Shown here piece by piece: positions 55,556 to 64,000 of a DNA stretch of 64,000 bases (position 1 is its first letter; every line of letters begins with the position of its first letter). The stretch is taken from assembly GCA_964059195.1 (NCBI GenBank), contig CAXKWD010000006.1:177194825-177258824 (forward strand), read 5' to 3'. The position numbers were made by a program, and so were the translations under genes. The notes beneath the pieces are model-generated. The model was not told the origin of the DNA and did not search any database. It was given only the letters and a program-made list of their open reading frames with translations. The stretch is from Ectobius pallidus. Its lineage: Eukaryota > Arthropoda > Insecta > Blattodea > Ectobiidae.

Positions 55556-57073
55556 CAGTGCACGCCGCTTATTGTGATCACTTCGGGACGCAGGTAATCT
55601 GATAATATTAATCAATTGATAACAGTAGCCGAAATAACTAATTTTAGGCTATTTATTCATACATAAGATAATACACTACAAAACAGAATTAAAAATATTT
55701 ATTCATAATATAATACGTAACTTTGAATCATTGAACCACTCATAGGCTAAAAGCAAGCTAAAAGACTGCAAGCAAATATTTTTACTTCCTCTGCCCGCAC
55801 GATAGGTAGAGGAAGTATTGTTTTTGACCCTCCAAAAATACTATTTTTGGAAACATGTCTGTGTGTGTGTCTGTCTGTGTGTCTGTCCATGTGGAAGTTT
55901 GTGAACAGGCTAGCTCCGAAACGGAGAATCGTATGAAAACAAAATTTCGTATTTGGGTCAGGTACCTTCTGAAGATGTGATTCATAGATTGGCGACAAAT
56001 TTCCCTTGTTTTTAAGGGTACTTCACATGAAGAAATTTTCGTTTTTCGCGATTTTCTCGAAAACGGCTCTAACGATTTTCTTTAAATTTTGCACATGGGT
56101 TGCATATACGAAGAGCTAAAACTTTTATTTGAAACATTTTTTCGAGAAAATTCTCTGAGGGTAGTTACAAGCCACCCACTGTTCACCCACTGTTTGTAGA
56201 AAGTTTGTCTTGCGTGATGAACAACTGAATACTCTATATAAGAATGTGAAGTGAGAAAGATGTATTGTTGGCCATGCATAGAGTAAAGAAGTATCTGAGG
56301 GAAATATTCGACAAATTTCGGAAATTATTCTTTACGGTGGAAAGTTCAATAAACGTCTGCAGTCACTTTTTTTGTTTGTTTGTTATATAGCCTGCGGTTT
56401 TAGTCGCATCATTGAAAGAAGAGGTATTTATAGGATAATTAGCGTAAAATTGTGTCTTGCGATTCTGTACAAGGATATGTGAATACTGCTAACTTTTATT
56501 TGGGCAGAGGAAGTTATGTGACTTTCACATCAGATTTTTTCAACCAGTAACAAAGTTTTTAATTGTTTTTACTTTCCTTTAGGAGTCCATTAACCAATAC
56601 TCCATACTCAGTTACAAGTTACGAGTGTTTTTGGAAGTCTATAATGCGTAGCAAAACATTTAACGCCTGTCTGTTCAAAAGTCTTTTCATTTTACACTAA
56701 CCATCACTGCATGTCAACACTGTTATCTTCAAAAATCAAAAGCTGCAGCTTAACTGTGGGGTGATACATGTTAGGGAAAGTTAGGTAATGCCACCCCCTC
56801 GAACTGGTCATCCTGTGAGCTGGGAACAGAATTGCTACCTCCAGTACAACACAATACAAATGAGTTGAAACGGAATTTTGAATGACGTACAGTACTTGGA
56901 AATAAAGCCGCAAAAAAGGAAAATGTGATAACATAAACCGAATCTTTGATCACAGTAAACATCATTTTTTCAACATGTCATTATTAATCCCTACGGGACT
57001 TCATAAAAGTGATAACTGATAACATTACCAGACTGATAACATTATCCGCAATTACATTAAGCGGCGTTCACTG
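55556..57073. mobile_element. Pogo/Tigger-like non-autonomous element, second copy
   Basis: Ends CAGTGCACGCCGCTTATTG / CATTAAGCGGCGTTCACTG, TA on both sides. Interrupted at about 55735-56565 by family H sequence (aggaagtattg, (gtct)n). Confidence 0.75.
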
Positions 57074-57130
57074 TACTAGTAATAAATCTATTAGTTTCTG
57101 ATATATAATTAAATATTTCCCCCGGACAGT

Positions 57131-57133
<3 letters not shown>

Positions 57134-57197
<64 letters not shown>
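57134..57197. repeat. (TA)n microsatellite
   Basis: About 64 bp of alternating TA. Confidence 0.95.
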
Positions 57198-57199
<2 letters not shown>

Positions 57200-58324
57200 T
57201 ATATGAAATGTACTTACACACTGCAAAACTGTACAACTGTACACTGTACAACTCACGTCAGCTGACTGATTACTTAGAGGAAAGTAGAATTAGCGCTTCA
57301 TTACTGCTAGTCTGTTAATTGCTCCTTTGAGATAAGGTGCACATTTCTGGGACCGAAGGTCGATGGGGTTTTCAGGACGTAAAAATCCTGGGCACGGAAG
57401 GGACTTGAAAGCCGTGTCATATACAGGGTGTTAATGAATAGGGCAAGGCATTTGATGATTTCGCATCTTTTTTATATGAAGAGTAAAAGATAGCTTGAAT
57501 ATATATAAATGCGTATTATGAAATAATTGATTAAATAAGTGTATTTTGCTTTATTCTGCATTTTTCGTCAATTTCAAGAGATAGGTATTTTTTTGGCAAT
57601 TTTTAGGTCATTTTCTCCATTTTTAAGTTTTTTTAAGGCATTTTAGGTCATGTTTCAGTGAAGGTAGAGAGGAGCTTTTCTACGTACAAACCGTTACATT
57701 CAGACAACAGACAATCGTTTTTATTTCAATTCAGGTTTAATGTAAACACCACAGCAGTTTGTCTTGTAGCAATAAAGATTTTTTTTATTTCTTTTTAAAT
57801 GGCACATATTTGCTAGGGGAATTTGATGGGCATGCCAGTTCAGAAAGATTTTTTTTTTTTCGCTAAGGGTGTCCAAGTAGTATAGATTTACTTACTTTTA
57901 TTAGTAATAAAATAAGTGTGTTTTATATTGTAAATTCATATGTAACGTACTGTCAATCGTTAAATTGCATTTAGCAATTCCTTACTTTAAAAAAATAGAT
58001 ATAAGTAAATATGGAAAATTTATTAGTAATTATTTTAAATTTTGTGTCATTTTTTCACTATTTTTAGGCCATAAATTCATTTTTTATTTTGCATTGTTTC
58101 ACCATTTTGCCCGATTCTTAATCATTCATCAACAATTATATCATATTTTAGTGTTTTCATAATCTGCAAAATTTACAGACTAATCATATGACTGGCCGCC
58201 ACTGCATTAGTTTTTTTTTGTTTGTTCATAACTCCAGTGTTAACAACGAAGTTCCTTTGTTTTGGCGGCAATGCCCTGGGAGATTTATGCTGTAACAGGA
58301 AAATTTGAATCCATAGAGCAAACA

Positions 58325-59340
58325 TCTAATATATAAAATCGAAAGTGTGTATGTATGTATGTATGTATGTATGTTTGTTCCTTATACAAATCTACATTTC
58401 TTTACCAATCTACACGAAATTTTGCACACATACTCAGTTAAGCCCGGGAAGTATAGCTGTCGACATTAAAATTGAAACAAATCAGTCCTTCGCTTGAAAA
58501 TTATATAATTTCTGAGAATATTATGCAAAAAAATGAAATCCCATTCAGTTGTCAAGACAACAGTGTATTGTTTACACAGTTCACATGGGGCTCTGGACAC
58601 TACATAATAATTTATTGGACTTTAACCAATTCTGATGCTAACGTTTTGTGAAAATAATTCTTGAATAAATCCACGAGAATAAAGCACATTGTAATACAGT
58701 CACATAACTTTCTCTACCCTTGACACAAGAAATATTTTCTCATTTCACATTTTGATGTAAGAGGTCGTATTGCTGGGATAACTTAAGTGTGTGAGTATAC
58801 TATATCAGAAGTAGGTAAACAATCCTTTCCGCTTATACGTTATCCATAGCTGTATGCTTTGTATTAGTTGAGAAATAGGGATGTTTATCATAGGCCCTAA
58901 GCATGGGATGGAACATTTTGAGTCCTATGCTCGCAGTATTTTATGTCCCGGGTTTTAGGGGAGGAAAGTATGAAAGTGATACTGCATTTCTCTTATTTCA
59001 GAACCGAAACGGTTGTATGGTAACATGAGAATGAGAAATAAAATTTTCCGTCAAGTCAATACAATCTTATTTAATTTATGTTTCTTCTTATTTCAAATCC
59101 TCCCAAGCATGATGTGTAGAAGCAACGGAATGCAGCTTTCGACATCCTCTATGAGCCATAAAAAGCTATATCTAGCGTTTTCTGATGGAATAGTTTGAGT
59201 GTGATAAATCTTTTTCTTCATTTCAAGTTCTACATACATTATTATATCAGGACCTAGAGTTTCAAAATCGAAAGTCCTCCAAAAGTTAATGTCAAATTAC
59301 AAAATACAAAGCCCGGGCGACGCCGGGCCTTTTCAGCTAG
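58325..59340 (+). mobile_element. Non-autonomous Helitron, copy 1 of a head-to-tail pair
   Basis: Starts TCTAATATATAAAATCGAAA after an A. Ends with hairpin gcccgggcgacgccgggc, then cttttcagCTAG. No RepHel sequence is visible. It runs directly into copy 2 with no intervening base. Confidence 0.9.
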
Positions 59341-60310
59341 TCTAATATATAAAGTCGAATGTGTGTATGTGGGTATGTATGTATGTTTGTTCCTTATACA
59401 AATCCACATTTCTTCACCAATCTGTACGAAATTTTGCACACATACCCAGTTAAGCCCGGGAAGTTACGCGGTCAACATTAAAATTGAAATAAATCAGTCC
59501 TTCCCTTGAAAATTATATAATTTCTGAGAATTTTATACTGAAAAAAAAATAAATGCTGTTTAGTTCACATGGCAACAATGAATTGTTTACTATGATTACA
59601 TAGGGCCTTGGCAAGTATATAGCCTAATGCTGGAATTTAATGTAATACGAGTATATTGGCGAAAATAATTACTGAAAATGAAATCCACGAAAATAAAGCA
59701 CAGTGTGATGTAGTCACGTAACTTTCTCTACCCTCGACATAAGAAATATTTACTCACTTCACATTTTGATGTAGAATAAGAGGGACAACTTAAGTGTGTG
59801 AGTATGCTATATCAAAAGTCTGTAAATAATCCTTTCCGCTGATAAGTTATCCATACCTGTAGGCTTTGTATTAGTTGAGAAATAGGGATGTTTATCATAG
59901 GCCCTAAGCATGGGATGGAACATTTTGACTCGCAGTATATTATGTCTCGGGTTCTAGGGGAGGAAAGTATGAAAGTGATACTGCATTTCTCTTTTATTTC
60001 AGCTCCGAAACGATTGTATAGTAACATGAGAATGAGAAATATTATTTTCCGTCAAGTCAGTACAATCTTATGTAATTTGTGTTTCTTCTTATATCAACCC
60101 CTCCCAGGCATGATGTGTAGAAGCAACGGAATGCAGCATTCCACATCCTCTATGAGCCATAAAAAGCTATATCCAGCGTTTTCTGATGGAATAGTTTGAG
60201 TGTGATAAATCTTTTTCTTCATTTCAAGTTCTACATACATAAAGTCCTTCATAAGTTAATTTCAAATTAAAAAATACAAAGCCCGGGCGACGCCGGGCCT
60301 TTTCAGCTAG
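59341..60310 (+). mobile_element. Non-autonomous Helitron, copy 2 of a head-to-tail pair
   Basis: Starts TCTAATATATAAAGTCGAAT and ends with the same hairpin and cagCTAG, followed by T. The body is highly similar to copy 1. Confidence 0.9.
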
Positions 60311-60394
60311 TATCCTAATAAAAGTTGCTTGTCTATGTCCCGTCTAAGGAAGCTAAAGGAATATTATCTATTTAATGGAACCCGGAGGTTCATT

Positions 60395-60930
60395 ACCACG
60401 CTTAAAAAATCCACACAATAAAAAAATCAAAGATCCAAAATTTAAAAAATCCAAAATTAAAATATCGAAGATCCAAAATTAAAAAGTCCAAAGTACCAAG
60501 ATTTAAAAAATAACAAATCCAAAATTGAAAAATCTGTAATTCCAAAATTAAAAAATCAATAATCTAAATTAAAAAATCCAAAAAATAAAAATTTCAAAGA
60601 TCCAAAATTAAAAAAATAAAACATCTAAAGATCCAAAACTTAAAAAATCCAACATAAAAAAATCCAAATTTCCAAAATTAAAAAGAACAAAATTTAAAAT
60701 TAACAAATCCAAAAATCCAAAATTTAAAAAATAATAAAATTTAAAATAAAAATTAATAAAAAAATTAAAAGATCGAGAATATAAAAAATCCAAAATTAAA
60801 AATTCAAACATCCAAAATTTTAAAAGTCCAAAAACCCAATATTAAAAAGTTCAATAATGCAAAATTGAAAAAAATAAAAATTAAAACAAGTTTCACTTCT
60901 GTCGCGTGGCGTTCCATGCACACTTTTTTT
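60395..60930. repeat. Degenerate AT-rich array (ATCCAAAATTAAAAAAT)
   Basis: About 500 bp of short irregular units, ending acaagtttcacttctgtcg like the elements at 21258 and 54690. Confidence 0.7.
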
Positions 60931-61039
60931 TTATGTAAGTATATTTGGATATTAGTAATATAAAAATAATTTAGGACCTAGTAAACATGATGAACCAAAG
61001 CATATATTATTATTATTCTGTTTATTTATTCTGGCAGAG

Positions 61040-63375
61040 CTAAATCCATTTGGCCTTCTCTTCCGCTCTACCAGTCCATGCCCATGTGCATGGAGAACAT
61101 ACCTGCAAAATTTCATAAAATACTGAAGAATTTTCAAAAATTAATCCTGGGATCCCTAAACTGATTGTTAACTTATAGTAGTACATATTACAGTAGTTGT
61201 ATCTCATTATTAAATCGCTGTTAACCAAATCAGTTTCTTTGACTACTCCGCTATTTATTTTAAAATTAAGTAGCCGAAGAAATCGAAAATAAGCCTCACA
61301 AGAAATCCCTGAAGGAGACTAGTTATTGTATTAAACCAGATCAATACTATTATAGAGAATTTTTGTTTTGGAAACAATACTTTCCTTTCAGCCCTATACA
61401 AAACCCATCAGTCTGAGTTTCATCTGTCTTTTCTGATCGCATCTCACTCTTCTTAAGGAGTGGACATGATTGAGATTTAATGTGTTGATCCATGGATAAC
61501 ACCAGTAGATCAACTCCAAAAATTTGCTTATTTCTAAGCAATTCCTGTGTAAGGGTAATTGTTGATTGAACGTGTACATTGTGGTACACCACAGCAGCAT
61601 TGAAACACGTTCAATGGATGCAAGTTGTTTAAAAGTACAAATAAATCTTTAAGGAAAAATATTCCACATAAACTAAACTACTAGTATGGTAGAATTTTTA
61701 TAACTATTACGTAGTATTTTACTGACAATTCTGTGACACATATTAATGAAAACTGACAAAACCACGTTAAATCTCAAAACTGCGTGCCCTGCCATCTAGC
61801 GGGATTAGCATCGTCACGTTCGTTTGTTGTCCGGCTTCTAAAGCTCAGCAGATAGTGTGACTTCCTTCTGAATGATGCAGAAACAGATCAATACAAGGGA
61901 GATTCCTTATTTATCCTTTTTCAAAAGGCGTTTCTAGCATATAAACTTCATTTCATTTTGCAATATGATTATTAATTTTATGAAATTAATAATAGTGGCT
62001 TTTCTAAGTGTAGTGCTCCTAAACACACTACAAAAGTCTTGTGAAATATTTCGATTCCATCAGAAAATGTAACTATCTTACCTCTTTTTACACAATTACT
62101 CGTCACTGGTCTATAGATACGGTAATCTTTTTATAGCCTCCAAAGATCTGTGGTTTATTTTATATCAGCTCTCTGAGTACCAGAAAATGTAACTGATGTA
62201 CGAGTAAGTTTATTTTTTTTATTTTTTGGCCCTAAAAACCCCCGAAAAAGGGTTCGGTTTCCATGGCAACGGTATTATCAAACAGTGTTCACATAGGGCT
62301 TTGCCAATACAGCAGACTAATGCCCGGTTTCTTCAAACTTGTGAATTACCTATGGGTAAATTATCCATGGGCAAATTAGTTCCTAATCACCCACAATGGT
62401 ATATTGAGGAAGGCCTTGGAGTTGTACGGTTAATTTAATTCAGAAGGCTTTGATTCTCATTGTTTAAATTATTATTGAGGTTAAATTTTTTCCAGCCATC
62501 CATGAAAGGATAAATTAACCCGAAGATTTACCCTTGGAAATATCTAGCCCGAGTTTGTAGGGACATTTTCATATTTACCCAGAGGACATTTATCTAGAAA
62601 CTCGCCACAAGACAGGTGTATGTGATTGTTACCTTTAAATTATTTGTGTTTGTGTGGTGTTATTCTTGTGTAAATTCTGTCCATTGGATAATTTACCCAT
62701 AGGTAATTCGCGAGTTTATAGAAACCGGCCATAAGACCGGTCTAGTGATAACTCAAAATACGATTTAAGAGTGCTCTGGTCAGATTTTATTTGAGTAATG
62801 TTATTTGGTAACATCATTCGAACGTACTGTCACCTAAGGAAAGTATAAAAATAATTAAATGAACCCTGGAACATTTGACCTTATCTTGGAAGAGCAGACT
62901 AGATATTCTACAAAACCCAGCAGTCTGACTTTCGTCTGTCATTTTTGATTGCATTATTATAATCTTCGTAGGGAGTGGAAATGTTGACAATCCATTGAAC
63001 GTATCCCATGTTGGTACACCACAGCAGCATTAAAAGACGTTCAATGGATGTAACTCACTTAAACGCGCAAATCATTTCTTAACACAAAGTATTCCACATA
63101 AGCTGAACTGCTAGCTTGGTAGAATTTTTAAAACTATTATGTAGTACTTTACTGACAATTCTGTGACGCATATTAATGAAAACTAGTAAAACCACGTTAA
63201 ATCTCTAAACTGCTTGCCCTGCCATCTAGCGGGAAACTACATAACTTTCGTATCGCCATCTGTTTGTTGTCCGGCTTCTGAAGCTCAGCAGATAGTGTGA
63301 CTTCCTTCTGAAAGGAGCAGAAACAGGCCAACGCTAGAGAGTGTTTTGTATTGGAAACAATACTTTTCTTGAGTC
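61040..63375 (-). repeat. Composite repeat family A, inverted copies
   Basis: Two partial units in opposite orientation to 1-2290. The unit near 62.9 kb lacks the hAT found at 288-764; the unit near 61.9 kb lacks the one found at 1015-1484. A stub of a TAGGGCTG element is seen at about 61388. About 61955-62830 between the units shows no gene. Confidence 0.7.
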
Positions 63376-63404
63376 TCTACAATACAAATAAAATCACGTA
63401 ATCT

Positions 63405-64000
63405 GATATAACATAGAACCAGAATGCTTTTGTTTAATCAGTTATAATTGCAATTATATGTAAAAAAATAAGTTTGTAAAAAAATTGATTTCCAAGTTAA
63501 AACCCAGATTAATTAATTAATCAGGGCTTGCAGAAGAATAAAGGTCTAGTTTAAAAAAAACAGATTAAAATCGTCCAGCATCAGCAGAACTATAGTCTAC
63601 AGATGTGTGATATAATGACAATCGCACACTCACATTAAAATACAACAAAAAATGTCAAATTGGTCGGCTTCAGGATTTAAACCAAGGACCTCCAGAATGC
63701 GAGTCCAAGACGTTACCATCTCGGACACCTCACTCAGTTTAACGGTTTAGTTTGATAAGCGTATTTAAAGGAACAGTGTTATTTGTCATAACTAACTGTA
63801 TTGCAACTTCCAAAGCCGTATACGAACACTGTAAGACAATATGTGTTGTCATGAGAACTGATTTGCATTTGATAAATTCTTTATAATCTATTACCATAAA
63901 ATAGGCACTAAATTGGGTTTTACTCCGGTACCGTTGGACCGATTTGGTCCAATCTCAAATGGGTTCTTCCCATGGACGTTATAAATGCGTATACCAAGTT
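63405..64000 (-). repeat. Modular repeat, inverted copy, cut by the window end
   Basis: Tail, tRNA-like segment (about 63660-63735, minus) and the first unit (about 63900-64000) of the element described at 7440-8830. Confidence 0.65.

Larger units (their letters stand above)
57424..60345. mobile_element. Repeat family C, second copy, host of two Helitrons
   Basis: Matches 36865-38548 on both sides of 58325-60310: the left end acagggtgttaatgaa, the cagactaatca...tggccgccactgcat block, and the end cctaataaaagttgcttgtc. Confidence 0.7.

Noticed and set aside
57057..57318. Ile-Tyr repeat open frames
   Set aside because: Translation of the (TA)n microsatellite on either strand.

Overview
This is AT-rich nuclear DNA from an animal, almost certainly an insect. 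It holds three spliced protein-coding genes, all on the minus strand. Two are delta-class glutathione S-transferases, an arthropod class, and they have the same five-exon structure. The third encodes the mitochondrial import receptor Tom70. The genes fill only a few percent of the window. Most of the rest is transposon-derived. The long TE-filled introns and the mix of families would suit a large-genome insect such as a cockroach or termite, but that is an inference; no species marker is visible.

Layout. 1-8.9 kb: interspersed repeats (a tandem composite element, three hAT MITEs, a Helitron, and two copies of a modular repeat with about 150-bp units). 8.9-21.2 kb: GST-2, five coding exons, divergent active site, introns filled with long foldbacks, LINE pieces, MITEs and a SINE. 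21.2-25.7 kb: intergenic, with hAT MITEs and a 90-bp palindrome. 25.7-31.0 kb: GST-1, five coding exons, complete 216-aa enzyme. 31.0-36.6 kb: intergenic, with a SINE, two mariners, hAT copies and a 29-bp poly-G run. 36.7-53.9 kb: Tom70, ten coding exons that close in frame to 579 codons. 53.9-64 kb: repeats, including two abutting Helitrons and inverted copies of the repeats seen at the left edge.

The two GSTs look like a tandem duplication: intron phases match and exons 2, 3 and 5 have equal lengths (59, 142 and 144 bp). They would act in cytosolic detoxification. Tom70 is an outer-membrane receptor for Hsp70/Hsp90-delivered mitochondrial precursors and has no evident functional link to the GSTs.

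The most striking non-gene signal is a cluster of fold-back retroelement-like repeats in and just beside the Tom70 introns (36-47 kb). Many of their arms carry hammerhead-ribozyme-like cores: CUGANGA, helix II, GAAA, and a very short, often self-complementary helix III. Helix II shows base-pair covariation between copies, and one element has a 14-bp target duplication with an unoccupied paralogous site elsewhere in the window. Several other nested insertions (hAT, a TA-target DNA element, Helitron, mariner, SINE) can also be checked against empty sites inside this window. All calls come from reading the sequence; no database search was run.
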